From assembly GCA_023548195.1 (NCBI GenBank), contig JAJHZJ010000014.1, positions 13,926,718 to 13,990,717 of the forward strand: a DNA stretch of 64,000 nt, given 5' to 3'. Below, one piece after another: positions 30,561 through 43,059 of the stretch. Made by a program: the position numbers and the translations under genes. The notes beneath the pieces are model-generated. The model saw only the letters and a program-made list of their open reading frames with translations, made no database searches and was not told the DNA's origin. The stretch comes from Bettongia penicillata ogilbyi (taxonomy: Eukaryota; Chordata; Mammalia; Diprotodontia; Potoroidae). The first letter of the stretch is position 1; each line of letters begins with the position of its first letter.

Positions 30561-31584
30561 TGTACCAGCTAAGGAGTGTTAGCTTTATTTAGCATACATC
30601 TAGAGGGAAAAAAATGAAACTTAGCCCATCCAATTCTATGTTAACAATTGAATTGTTATTTCTCCAATGTTGATATAATATCAGAGAGTACTTTTGCAAA
30701 TTCAGTGGAAATGTGTGCATTGCATGTAAATGTTATATTACACTGTGCCTTAGAAATCTCTGTCAGCTCTCCATAACTACTTTCATTTGTCATGATATGC
30801 TTTCCAGGAGGCAGGACATTTTGCTATAACCTTCTTTAATTTATCTTATTACTTTTTGGTAGAGCTCCTGAGGCCCTTTCAGCCTCTGAGTTTCTAGGCC
30901 TCCAAAAAGCTTCACAGCCATGATTTATGCCTACAAATTGGTCTTCTGGAAAAGAGAAATTAGGTCTCTTTTACAAAAGCAAATGTATATTATACGCTTG
31001 CTAAATATGTGTTGGGATTTTCTAACTTGTCGACTAATGATTATTTTTTGTTATACATTATTGTGGTACTTAGAGAAATTACTTCATTTTTGTCATACTG
31101 AAAGCAAAGAACAAAATGTTTACATATAATAGGGCATCTTGCCACTTATTTTTTGTTTCTTTTATTCCTATAAGCCATGAGCTTGTATTTTGAAAAAAAT
31201 TTGAACTTTACATTAAAGCATATTCACTTGCTACTTGTGAGACTTCTCAGAACATTTTTAAGACTTTTACAAGAAGCTTTTCCATTTTGACAGCGAATAT
31301 TTCATATGAGAGACTTGTCAAATTCCAAAATGCCCATTTGCTTTGTAAACCTGTTTGTTTTGGTAAAAAGAAAATCATGTGTCTGAAGAATTAAAAGTTT
31401 TCTTATTGAAAGGAAAATATTCCTTTCATCTGAAATGTCACCCTTCCCCTTAAATGGCCTAATGAGTCCAGGTGACACTTTCTCCATGACGTTAACTTTA
31501 GAGAAGACAGGAAAGCATTATATAATAGCAGCAAAGTTGTGTTTCCATCCTTTGATTGGTTGGATGAGACAGTGAGATACTATA
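30561..31584. other. Gene-free stretch, nothing recognised
   Basis: No supported feature. The frame at 30920-31129 is AT-driven. Confidence 0.4.
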
Positions 31585-31927
31585 CCAGGGGTCCATACCT
31601 TTTTTTGTGTTTCATGGACTCCTTTGGCAGTCTGATGAAAACTATGGACTCCTTCAAATAATGTTTCTCCACGCCCTCCTAATATACTTTTTTATTTATT
31701 TCTTTAAGTATTTCCTAATGCTAATTTTAAAGAATTTTGTTTTTCAACCCACTCTTCTTCCCCCTCCTTGAGAAGGTAAGCAAGTCTTGCAAAACATATT
31801 TCCATTTGAATAATGTTTTAAATGCATAAAATATATAAACTTAAAAGGAAACCAATTATGTTGAAATGCTGTTGCCAAAATATTTCTTAAAAATATTATT
31901 GGACACCAGGTTAAAGAACCTTGTACT
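31585..31927 (+). mobile_element. Small non-autonomous DNA transposon-like element (hAT-like)
   Basis: The left end is 'caggggtccatacctttttt'. The right end 'aggttaaagaaccttg' is an approximate inverted match. Internal text 'tggactcctttggcagtctg' and 'aatgttttaaatgcataaaa' recurs, reverse-complemented, at 53868-54045. The flanking 8-mers 'tactatac' and 'tactctaa' agree at 6 of 8 positions, which fits a decayed 8-bp hAT TSD. Class assignment is inferred from the ends. Confidence 0.5.
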
Positions 31928-32289
31928 CTAAAATCTTTTCCCATATTCATGCCAAAATTCTTAGACTTGACTAACTCACTTCTATTCTCTTCCTCTCTCC
32001 TTCTTTTCTCAAAACTGAGCCACCACCATATACTTGAAAGGAGTCAGAGGAAGAAGGAGATGATGAAGATGATAAGTTATTAATAAATGTAGATGTAAAT
32101 TTGTACATCTCCACCTTTCCCCAATTAAATTACTTCTTCCAATGGTCCCATGAAAACAAACATTATCAAAGTTAGTCTCCAAATAGCCTAGAAACTAAGA
32201 AAGCAGCTTTGAAGTTCCAGGAAATAGAAAATTTGAAGCAATTAGTTAATGGTATCCCTCATTAAGAAATTACAATAGAATAGAGAATA
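31928..32289. other. Unassigned, possibly upstream part of the gag-like relic
   Basis: Contains an acidic-coding stretch (about 32040-32075, E/D-rich in one frame) that could be a decayed matrix/p12-like segment. Too degraded to claim. Confidence 0.25.
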
Positions 32290-33440
32290 AATCAGGTGGA
32301 ATAGCAGGGTACCATTGCCCTTTTGAGGAAGTATTCAGGGAAGGATGACTGGACTATAGTATCTGGTTTCATATCCTATTGCACAGAGGAGAATTAAAAC
32401 AAATTGCATAAGACTTTCTCAAATTTAATGAAAACCTTGAGAAGTTCCCAAAGGAATTCAACCTGGTGATACACACTTACCAGCCCAATTGGATAGATCT
32501 AGTTACTCAGATGTTGGAGCTACTTAGACTCCAATGGTAGGGAAGACCGATTACAAAAACTATTTTCCACCACTACTTTGCTACCATCACATTAGGCTTT
32601 GATCTAAGACTTTCACTATGATCACAAAAGTAGAAGCATATATATTGTGGGAAGCTTCCCTAAGAAAGAAAACTGAAGCAAGATCTTTTTATACAGACAG
32701 GACAAATCAGGAAGCCCTTGCTGCCTTATATGTAGCTCTGTTCCAACACTTACAGGAAATATTAGGTATAGAAAATTCAAAGTAAAATATGGGGAGAATG
32801 ATAGAAGTAGCATAAATAAAAGATCTAAGATCAGAAATTTCTTGGAAAGATGTATCTGCCATTCCCAAAGGACTCTTGAGGCAAAATGCCATCCACATCC
32901 AGAGAAAGAACTATGGAACTGGAAAACAGAGTGAAGAAGACTATTTTCTCTTGTGTTATGTGCTGTTTTGTTTGGATTTTTCTCATGGTTTCTCCCATTC
33001 ATTTTAATTCTTCCATGCAACATGACTAATGTGAAAACGTATTTAATAACAATGTATGTGTAGAACCCATATAAGATTGCATGCTGTCTTGGGGAAGAAA
33101 AATCTAAGACTTATGGAAGTAATTATAGAAAACTGAAAACAAATAAATTAAAATAAAAAAGAAAGATGTATTTGAGTTGGCAAGCAAAAACAATAGATAA
33201 AGTAGTTGAGGTTGCCTCCTATGGTGCACCAAGCTAAAAATTTGAAGTGAAATGAGAACAGGTTACAAATGCAAGAACTTGAAAGTTCAGCAGGAAGAGG
33301 CCCAGGGTGGACCTGGGAAACAAGAATGGAAAACAGAGACTAAGCAGAAGGCTCAGGATAATTTAGGGATAGTCATACCCAGGGGATATCTGCAACTACA
33401 GACAGGACACTGGAGGAATCTGTTTCCAAATTAAATACTG
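32290..33440 (+). pseudogene. Decayed endogenous retrovirus gag-like relic
   Basis: In broken plus-strand frames, residues around 32440-32520 resemble a retroviral capsid segment (a run of the type 'FP+EFN..IHTYQPNWID' followed by 'LELL'). At 33390-33424 a window reads 'GYLQLQTGHWRNLFPN'. It resembles a CCHC zinc knuckle (C-x2-C-x3-GHW-x4-C-P) in which the cysteines have been lost. The two parts are split by a short L1 3' end (32856-33160). There are stops throughout, so no protein can be made. I identified no LTRs. The assignment is tentative. Confidence 0.35.
32856..33160 (+). mobile_element. 5'-truncated L1 3' UTR insertion
   Basis: 'atgccatccacatccagaga' and 'cccattcattttaattcttc' followed by 'gcaacatgactaatgtgaaa' and an A-rich end: the same 3' UTR subfamily as L1-beta. 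It has a perfect TSD 'gaaagatgtat' at 32845-32855 and 33161-33171. Confidence 0.92.
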
Positions 33441-34683
33441 CTAATCCCATAACCACTCAGTAAGTAAACCAGGCCCATCATATTTCAAGAGTGCCTAATC
33501 ATAGAGATATAATGAGGTTAATGACAATTTGATAACTTCTTCTCCTTCCATTATCCCTTAGCAGTATAAGGGGAGTCTCTATGTCTGTTAATAGAAAACT
33601 AACTCATTTTAGCGCACATGGGAGTAACATATTTCATTCTACCAAAGGGTAGATTTACTTCTGTTTCTTTAACATTCAAGCAATGGAAATTTCTATTGCT
33701 CCTATGCCTTGTCCCATTTCCCAGTAATGATTTGTATCTCCAGGACCAATTACTACTGAATATTCCTTCCTTCTAAACTCAATATTTTTAGGACAGAGCC
33801 TTGGTGATAGTAATTATTCACCAAAGGTGAAGTGTTTCTTGATATCACTATATAGCGTCAAGGTGTGATAGAAGGCTTACTTTTCTTTCTGTGCAAGGTT
33901 CTACTCTATCTTGTGACAAAATGCTAAGAACTTTTTTTTAAATATGACATAAGACCCTCTCTTTGGTCTACCAATTCCATGAAAGTCTAGTCATTAAATA
34001 TAATGCTGGTCACTGTCACCATTAGCCACTGCTCAGAATCCCTCACTACCCATTAAATCTCCAAGTGGAGGCAGGAGGCCAGCTTATAATAGCCTTTGAT
34101 AGTGCAAAGAGTTATTTCCCTGTATAACATATTTTTTTAACATTCTCCTAACGAGGAAGGCAAATGATAAAGGCTGTATATTTCAGAATTTTCTATAAGT
34201 TAATTCATAGTAATAACCAAATTTCTGGTTGTACATGATCTGACCAATATTCTTACCTATATTCCCCCAATGACCATTTCATTCTGTTGCAATAGGCAGC
34301 TTCTTCTTTGGTGTCTTCTCTACCAGGATAACTGCTGTCTGCTCTCTTTCTTCATTTCCCACAAGGTCACTTTCCTGGACTTCATGATCTCTGGAAACTC
34401 ATCAGGCTACAAAATGAAATCAACTCTGAAACTCTCAGTTCCTCAGCATTCCCTGTCTGTAGGGTCCTTCCCTCCTTCTGATTGGAGGGGATAAGGAGTA
34501 GACATCTCAGTTGTTACTACCCAGTTGCTTTGCTGGATTTCATGATATCCAGAAATTCATTATTCTATAAAATGAAATCAGCTTTGGAACCTTCATCTCC
34601 TTAGATCATTTCCCTGCACTTTAGGACTTCATGACTCTCCAACTTATTTTTATGTGTCATTCTCTCTGACATCCCCTCCCCCC
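33441..34683. other. Unassigned; weak protease-like trace and a diverged internal duplication
   Basis: Around 33560-33650 a plus-strand frame could be a decayed retroviral protease (F-x3-M/T-G-x-T-Y pattern), but this is weak. Two segments, 34370-34465 and 34530-34625, resemble each other ('cttcatgatctctggaaact' versus 'tttcatgatatccagaaatt', both then 'aaaatgaaatca'). Confidence 0.25.
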
Positions 34684-34790
34684 ATTAATTTGTGAACTCC
34701 TTGAGAGCAAGAATCATTTTCTGCCTTTATATCCCAAGTGCTTAGCAAACTGCCTGGAAGTAGGCACTTAAATGTTTACTACTCTTCTCA
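34684..34790 (+). repeat. L2/MIR3-type 3' tail
   Basis: 'gaactccttgagagcaagaa', 'cccaagtgcttagcaaactg' and 'cctggaagtaggcactta' match the common L2/MIR3 3' end. Confidence 0.8.
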
Positions 34791-36630
34791 ATGGCAGATA
34801 ACTGACATGAAACTCCCTGCTCCAAGAGTTTTGCAAAAGCTCAACTTCTCATAAACATTGTGGCAGGACTTAGATGAAACTGCCTTTCCCCATAAATTTG
34901 ATTTTGTCCAGTAGATTGATAACCTTTTTTGGGGGGTAGCTAATCCCAGAGGATTAGCTTCCAGAGTGAGACTCTAATTTAACTGAATGTTTTATTTTAG
35001 CCAAGTAGGGTCATAAGGTTTCCAAAGATAAATTCTAATTTTGCTTTGCCATGGTCACTTGGACTGTGGCCTCTTTGTGAACTAGAACTCTTTACTTAGA
35101 ACAACGTCCATATAATCTTCTACTTCCAAAGACCCAACACAAAAAAGTAACTCTGAGACTTCCTTGGAGCAACAAGGTTTGTAAAGAGAGGATGTATTCT
35201 TGGTTTCTCTGACATACTGTAGGAGTTAACTCTTGAAGAGGTTCTTCAATTGCTCACCTGGAGAGAGGATCTTTGGTGCAGGTCCTTGCTATTCTTTTCT
35301 CTTAACTTCCCACTCCCCAAACCTCTACTCAAAATCTTTGGTTCCTTTGTGTTGTGAGAAAAGCAGGGCTGTACACTGAGTCCTCAGGACTTGGGTCTGT
35401 GGTACAGGTCTGTTGCCTTCTTTATATATATAGACCCTGAGTAGACCCAGTTGAATTGACATACCCTGCTTTCTTATGTGAGGAAGTCACTTGTTTACTT
35501 TGTTAACAAGCTTGCTTCAGCAGCTAAGAATTTGGTTCTTCAAAAATCTTCTTACTCCACTGGTGCCTTGAGACCATCTTGTTGCAATTGCACATTCAGC
35601 CTCTGTAAAGCCCAACCATGACTCATACCACGAGAAGAATCTAGGGGATTGGGTATGGTAAACAATCAAGTCCTCACCAAAAGGTCTATTCCTTATCCTA
35701 CAAATGTTTTTCATTTATATACCAAAATGTGCAAAGTATGACAGTATTTTGGTAATAATGTGTTTGTTTTCTAGATAGTTAAAAACTTCTCCATGAAAGA
35801 AAGCCACTTCCCCCACAGTAACAAAAAATTGTTCAATTACCCGAACCCCACAATGGGAATTCTAGAAGCCCCCTTGAGTGATTAATGAACACTTTTCAAA
35901 GGATAGGGAGTAGAAAATTTGCTTAAACATATAAAGTGAAATAATACTTTCCCTGCTCTTATGATCCTCAAGTGTGGGGGCAGTGCAAATGTCCTTATTC
36001 CTGGTCCTAATTTCAATCAGGGCCATGCTAACCAGGATAGATGGGATAGCCCTAATGAAATCATATCAGTCAGGTCCAATAGTTTTTTAAAAAAGCAATT
36101 CCAATACTGCTCATGATTTGAATTTAGCTCACAGCAACATGATAACATAACCAATCCAACTAATACAAATATAAAAGTTTTTCATTCATAGATCCAGACA
36201 CCATTCCCAAAAGTCTCACTCTAACACAGAAGCAACCTTCAAGGACTGACAGCTTGCAAGCAATTTCGGCTAAGTACCCCAAAATCACCTTGAAGAAGAA
36301 CAACATAGGTCTAAAGAGTCTGCAAGAAGCTGATATTTGAGGAACATCTCATATTTTGATTTGTGAGTTCATATGGGTAGAAAGATGAAAATATCAGAAA
36401 AGCTCAGAGTGCTCAAAGGGTTGAGCAAAATAATACCATGTAGATGAATCGTCTTTGTGAAGCCTAGTAGTGGTCACTTTGGAAAGCAGTTTGGATGAGG
36501 AACATTTTTCATCCCCCCTTCCCTTTGGGTCAATATTTGTTGACAATATCTATTTCCACACGCTGGGATTGGTTCAGAGTAAGACCTTTTCTTTAGGTTT
36601 CTATTCCTTTTCTCCATTTCTCTTATCCTT
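34791..36630. other. Gene-free stretch, nothing recognised
   Basis: No supported ORF or repeat. 'tatatatata' near 35425 is a TATA-like word without other promoter evidence. Confidence 0.35.
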
Positions 36631-36631
36631 A

Positions 36632-36648
36632 GTGTGTGTGTGTGTGTA

Positions 36649-36681
<33 letters not shown>
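36632..36681. repeat. (GT)n microsatellite
   Basis: About 50 bp of GT repeat with a few 'ta' interruptions. Confidence 0.95.
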
Positions 36682-39272
36682 AAAATTGGAACAAACTAAA
36701 AGGGCTCTGGTATGAGTTGAATGGTCTATTTGGAAATAATTAGGTTGGTTTGTGAGAATTTTAGTCTAGGACAAAGGTCTAGGTTGTATATGACTTCATT
36801 TCTCTACAAAGCTAAAAAAAGAGCTTAAAAACACAGGTTGAAAACAAAATTCTTTGAGCCACCAAGCAATCTGTTGATTTCTGATCTGAGAAGGGGGTCA
36901 TCTCTCAGCAAATTATATTTGGTATAATGAATTATTCACAGTTTTCTCCCTCTAGCCTCTACCTTATGATATTTGCTATAGCAAAACACAAATTCAGGAT
37001 GCAATTAAAATGATTTTATCTTTATATGGTAAACCAGTGTTAAAATATAAATGGTGAGTAAGCAAAATTTAAAATAGCAAAAAAAATTAATCAGCCATGC
37101 TGCCCATTGCATGTGGTAATAAAACAGAGGGGGAAAACAGGAAATAGAGTAGACTTAGTATTGTTCCAGCAGTTTATTCAGTTACTCCCTAATGGATTGC
37201 CTTAATAAGACAAGCTACAAGACAGAGAAAGGAAAAAGACTCTAGCCTCTACAAGGCTTATATTCAGTCTCCTAAAAGGCATCCTCAATGTGCTGTTGCT
37301 CTCTCTCCCTTCTGCTCTCTCCCTCCCCTCGCCCCCACACCTCTTTTTCTCTCTTCTAGAGTTTCTTTTCTGGGGGATTTAAAGACTGATGCAGCAGTGG
37401 AAAAGTATACCCTGAATTTCCAGCTCCTTACAAAGGAGCCAATCTGAACCTTACCAGAAGGATTGTCACAGTTTTGCTACATGTATTGTTCCCACTTGAG
37501 AAAACTCTACCTGGTGCACCAGGTATTTAAAATTTTTTTTGATATTTGAGGTTGGTTGTTCATCTCAGGCTAGGCAAAAAAGTTTTAGTATTTTATAATG
37601 GACTTAATTCCACTTATCTCTTATGTAATGCTATATACAGTTAATAATTTCTTCTGGGAGATGCTGTGTAAGAAAGTTTGATGCTCCTAAGAGAGAGCAT
37701 ACTAAGTTGCTTTCCCTGACCATGAGTGCTTGCTCAGTGCTTAGGAGCTTTGGGTAAGATAAAGTCCATGGCTACTTCTGACCATGTGTGATTCAGGGCT
37801 AAATGACTACAGTGATTTGGGGATGATGAAGTGATACTCTTATTGACCACTGAGCAGGAAGAGATGATGACATAATGGATTTTAAAACTGAGTGATCCAT
37901 CCTTAATTATCTCTTCTCTTTCCAATGCCAGATTATATCAGGAGTATTTGAACACATCCTTGGGATAGAAACAGAGGGAGAACATTACCACATTGACAGC
38001 ATGGCAATCATTCTCAGATAGTAATGAGGCAAGCTTAAGGCTGGACATTTGGCTGCCTCTTGTGCTTTGAGTTTCTTTGTATTATTATAGATGGCACCAT
38101 AGAAGTGTTGAACTGAACATTTCCAGTCTTGAAAACAACCCTGCAAAATCAAGAATTTGGAGATTCTTGGTCCATCAGTCAGAGCTAATTGGCTGCTTTT
38201 CTGCATCAGAGGAGACCATAGCTAGAAGGATGAACCCAGTCCCTAGATTGATTGTAAGAAGACATGGATCTGGAGGGAATTATTTGGATAATACAGAGCT
38301 GAGATGAGATGTAACATGCCTTTTCAGCAATGCCCCAAACTGTATCATGTGTTACTATTTTTAAGTATTGACCTGCAAGGGAGGGTACCTAGGAATGTTA
38401 TTGCTGCTGTTGTTAAATTTGCTGTCAATGCATACTTGTGGGAGCTTTTTGTATTTAACATTCCTTTATGGTAGAGGAAATAAACACTTCTCATGTCTGA
38501 TTCATATTGTACATTGACCTTTCTGCTTCTTCCCTTTGGAGAAGACAACTTTAAGTAATTTCCCCCTAGGAGACCTGGATGGGAATATAATAAGCCAAAA
38601 GGTGAGATAAAAGGTCTTTGGTCCTTCTTCTAGACGATCAGTATCATATAGGATTCTACCTAGCCTGGACTGCATGACTGGATTACAGAGCAAATGGGCT
38701 CCTTGATGGTGGGAAGAGAGTGAGCAATCATAGTGATTCTTGCAAGATAGTCAAGTCTGTTTGAGTCATTTGAAGAGAGAGAGCCAGCAGCTGCTTGGGA
38801 AAGGAAGGCATTTTATTTCTTTTTCCCCTCTCCCACTTGCTGTATAGCATCTAGAGGCAGAGCTTCGCCCAGAAACAGGAAGTTGGACAGCCAATCAAGA
38901 CACAGTTGAGGGAACAGAAGGATATATTCCAGACAGATATAGTGAATACAGGAATAGTGAAATAGTCACTTGAGGCCAGAAGTAGCTTCAGAGTGTTCTG
39001 TGGCACCAAGACTCAAAAAAAAAAAATGAACAAAACAGAGAAGTAGTCCTGGAAATCAAGAGTAAACTGCTTGGCTACAAGAGAAGAGGATAAGCATGAA
39101 GTGCCTGCAGTTTAGAGTTATGAGCTGCCTTTGCCATTTGTGTTCCTTAATTGTGTGCCTACTTCCATTATACTTGAAATTTAGGTGTACTCTTTCCATT
39201 TTGCATATCTGTGAGAGTGTACTCTAGATGATCCAACAGTGCGTTGCTGTATCTGTTTTCTCACAGCATTGC
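36682..39272. other. Gene-free stretch, nothing recognised
   Basis: Includes a C/T-rich patch (37290-37365). The short frames at 37734-38700 on both strands have no recognisable product. Confidence 0.35.
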
Positions 39273-39329
39273 TCTTCTCTCTCTCCCTCTCCCTCTTCTT
39301 CTTCCTCTCCTTCTCTCCCTCTCTCCCTC

Positions 39330-39416
<87 letters not shown>

Positions 39417-39434
39417 GTCTTTCTCTCTCTCTCC
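39273..39434. repeat. (CT)n microsatellite, ~160 bp
   Basis: Begins with impure 'ctccct' and 'cttctt' units, passes 'ctctgt' units, and has a pure (CT)n core at about 39353-39402. The long Ser/Leu- and Arg/Glu-repeat frames crossing it are artefacts of the repeat. Confidence 0.97.
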
Positions 39435-39465
39435 TCAGCTTCAGCAATTCGATAGGAGCGAAGTG

Positions 39466-41475
39466 GAACCTTGGAATTGCTTTAATATGCATTTCTCTAA
39501 ATATTAGTGATTTGGAGCAGTTGTTCACATGGCTATTAATGACGAGGTTCTTCCTCCAAAACCTGCCTTTTCGTATCAATTATAGAAAGATTTATTCATA
39601 TAACTTTGAAATAATTCCTTATTTATATTGAAAATTGGATATTTATCAGAGAAACTTATTATGTAATTTTTCCCCCAGTTAAATGTTTCCCTTCTAATTT
39701 TAGCTACATTAATGTTGTTTGTTACAAATATAAACTTTTTAATTTTACAAAATCAAAATTGTTCATTTTATCTTCTGTGATCTTCTCGACTTTTTATTTG
39801 GTCATGCAATCTTCCATCATCAGTAGATCTGAAAGGTATTTTCTTCCTTGTTCTTCTAGTTTGTTTATACCATCACCCATTATGACTGTCAAGTATTTAT
39901 TTAGAGTTTATATTAGTATACAGTATACAAAGTTGATTTATGTCTTATTTCTGTCAGGCTCTTGTACAATTTTCCAAGAATTTTTTCTTTGCAAATAGTG
40001 AGTTTTTACTCCAATAGCTGAGATCATTGGGCTTATCAAACACTGTGCTCATTAGCTTTTCCATATTTGTATGCTTAATATATTCCACTGACTTGTCTCT
40101 ATTTCTTAACCATTATCAAGTCATTTTGATGATTATTTGCTTTGTAGTGTATTTTGTGATCTCCTATTGCTAGATCCCTTTCCTTCCAATTGTATTTCAT
40201 TATTTCCTTTGAGAATCCTGACCTTTTATTCCTTAGGATGAATCATTATTATGATTATTTCTTAGCTCTATAAATTAACCCTTTGATAGTTTGATTTTAT
40301 AGCACTAAAAAAGTAAATTAACTGAAGTATTATTATTTTTATTAGATACAATTAACCCTTTCCATAAGCAATCAACATTTCTCTGAATGTTTATATCTCT
40401 TTTTATTTGCTTTGACTTCCAAGCATTTTATTAATTTTGTAGTTATTTTACATGGAATTTACATTTTTCTCCTTGATATCTTTTGTTTGTAGTATACAGA
40501 AATGTTGCTGTTTCATTACATATTCCAAAATTTTGTTCATTTTATTTTAATTAGCTTTTTAGTTGAGTCTCTAAGGATACTCTAAATAAACCAACATATT
40601 ATCAACATATCACTGCAGCTTCGCAACAAAACAAAATAATTTTGTTTTCTTTGTGTCTATGCTTTTCCCTTCAGTTTCTCTTTATTGCCTTATGACTATT
40701 GCTAGAATTTCAAGCCCTGCCTCAAATAGTAATTGTGATAATGAATAACTTTACTTTACCCTGGATCTTATTGGTAAGAACTCCAGTTTACCACTGTTAC
40801 ATATAATGCTGTCTCTGTGTTTGAAGTAGATATTATTTACTATGTTAAGGAAAGATACATTTATTTCTATGTCTTTTAGTGTTTTTTAAAATGGGAATGG
40901 GTATTGTAACTTGTCAAAAGCTTTTTTTGTCTGTTGAAATAATCATATGCTTATTGTTTGTGCTATAAATATTATTAATTATTGTTTTCTTAATATTAAA
41001 CAAACCCTACATTCCTACCATAAATCCAGCTTGCTCATGGTGTATGATTTTTTTTGATAAGTTGTTATAGAATCTCTCTTAATATATTATTTAAAATTTT
41101 GTGCCAATGTTGATTAGGGATATTGGTCTATAGTTTTCTTTCTTTGATACCTCTCTATAGCTCTTTTCCTGACCTAGGTATGTGTTTCATTGTTACCATT
41201 GCCTTTAATGAAATTATCTATTGTCTCTATGATTTGTTCTTTGCTTTACTTTTTCTTCAGCAACAAGATATTTAGTCTCCAGTGTATTTTTAATCATTTC
41301 TTGATCAACTCTGTTAAATAAAATTTTTGTTGCATTGTGATCTATAAAAGAAGTGTTGAGTATTTCTGCTTTTCTCACAAACAAGTGAAATTTTTGTGCC
41401 CTAATAGTCAATTTTTTCAAAGATGTTGGATATAACTGATGAATATGTATACTTCTTTTTCAGCTGACAAAAATC
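39466..41475 (-). mobile_element. Antisense L1 ORF2 relic, reverse transcriptase and C-terminus
   Basis: The plus strand reads as antisense L1 ORF2: 'aatattagtgatttggagca' (39501-39520), 'aaatagtgagtttttactcc' (about 39992-40011), 'gggcttatcaaacactgtgc', then 'caaaagctttttttgtctgt' (40915-40934), 'cttgctcatggtgtatgat' (41030-41048) and 'gattagggatattggtctat' (41111-41130). Block order matches L1 from the C-terminal region back through the reverse transcriptase towards the endonuclease. Heavily mutated, with no open frame. Confidence 0.85.
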
Positions 41476-41724
41476 ACAAAATTTTGCTGACTTGGGACCA
41501 CTACAGTTTGTTTTGTAATTTCATGTGTGTCCTTGTTGCCCCTAAATTTATTCTCTATTCCCCTAAATACAGCACTTTTTCTGAGTTCTTTTTTTCATTC
41601 CTCTTCAATCCTCCTACTATTCTGAGCCCCTCTCCTCTCTTAACTGAGAAACCTACTTCATATTTTACCAAAAAGTCAAGCCCTAAACTCTCTGCTGATT
41701 TCTAATTTTGCATTATCAACTGAC

Positions 41725-42700
41725 TTTCAGGCATCTCAAACTGGATATGCACTAGACATCTTAAACTGAATATGTCTGAAACTGAACTCAGTATATTTTC
41801 CTCCTAAATTTTTCTCTTTCCTAACTTTCCTATTATTGTTTGAGGGTACCACCACCCTCCCAATCCCTGAGGCTTACAACCTAGACACCACCTTTGATTC
41901 ATCACTATCTCTCACCCCTGATATCCCAAATATAATCTCTTCTTTCCTTTGATACTACCACCACCTTGGTACAAGTTCTTGTCACCTCATATATGGATTA
42001 CTGCAACAGCCTGCTGTTGGTCTAACTGTCACAAGTCTCTTTCCATTCCGGTCCATCCTCCATTCAGTCATCAATATGACTTTCCTAAAGTATAGGTCCA
42101 ACCATGTCATTTCTATCCTCAATAAACTCTAGTGGCTTCCTATTACCTTCAGGATCAAATACAAAATCCTCTGTTCAGCATTCAAAGCCCTTCATAACTA
42201 ACCCTTTCCACCTTTTCAGTCTTCTTATACCTTATGCCATGTCCATTCTCCCCTCATCCCCTACTCTTTGATTCAGTGACACTGGCCTTCTTGTTGGTCC
42301 AAGAGTAAGACACCATGTTAGCTCCAGGTGTTTTCTCTGGCAATCCCTCATACCTGCAATGCTCTCCCTCCTCATCTCTGCCTTTTGTCTTCCCTAGCTT
42401 CCTTCAGGTCCCAACTAAAATCTCACCTTCTGTAGGAATCCTTCCCTTGTAATTCTAATGCCTTTCCTCTCAATTATTTCCTATTTATCATATATATATG
42501 TATATGTAATATATATACACATATTTGTATATATGTGTGTATACATTACATACACACACACGCACACACACATATTATATATATATACATATTAATATCT
42601 TGTTTGCCCTTATTTGTTTGCTTGCTGTCTCCCTCATTATCTTTTGCCCTGTTGTTGCCCCTGGTGCACAGTAGGTGTGTTTATAATAAATGTTCATCGA
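41725..42700 (+). mobile_element. CR1-clade (L2-like) LINE relic, ORF2 C-terminus and 3' end
   Basis: Translates in the plus direction to 'MDYCNSLLLV' (41993-42022), then near 42127-42172 to 'WLPIT.RIKYKILCSAFKAL', both hallmarks of the CR1/L2 reverse transcriptase C-terminal region. Further on, 'ctctggcaatccctcatacc' and 'cttcaggtcccaactaaaat' precede a 3' end with 'gtgcacagtaggtgtgttta' (42663-42682). An AT/TG microsatellite (42491-42595) splits it. Stops and frameshifts throughout. Confidence 0.75.
42491..42595. repeat. AT/TG/CA compound microsatellite
   Basis: 'atatatatgtatatgtaata' through 'cacacacacgcacacaca' to 'tatatatatatacat'. Lies within the CR1/L2 relic. Confidence 0.95.
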
Positions 42701-43059
42701 TGGTCTGACATGAAGATCTATTTCTTTTCCTTGTCAAGACAAAGCCTTCTACAGGTACAAGTGATCCCATCCCCATTCCATCTCATCTTCCCTAGCAGAT
42801 TGCATCTTTTTCATTTCTATTCTTACTAATCTTCAATCTTTTTTACTACCTGACAAACATATCTATTCCCTCTTCCTCAAAAAACTGTTACTTCATCCTA
42901 TGAATCAACTTCAGTTGTCCTTAATTAATATTCTAGTTTAATATACTTCTCTTCCTATGATTAAATTTCCTTCTGTTAAATGTTGCATGGTCTATGAACA
43001 TTTAATTTCCTTCCAATATGCAAACTACCAGCAGACTTTCCTGAGTCAGTCCCAGTCCA

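Noticed and set aside
35405..35450. TATA-like 'tatatatata' as a gene promoter
   Set aside because: Isolated AT-rich word without a downstream exon, CpG island or LTR partner.
39181..39631. Long frames of Ser/Leu repeats (plus) and Arg/Glu repeats (minus) of 75-132 codons
   Set aside because: They are direct translations of the (CT)n microsatellite and have no independent coding evidence.
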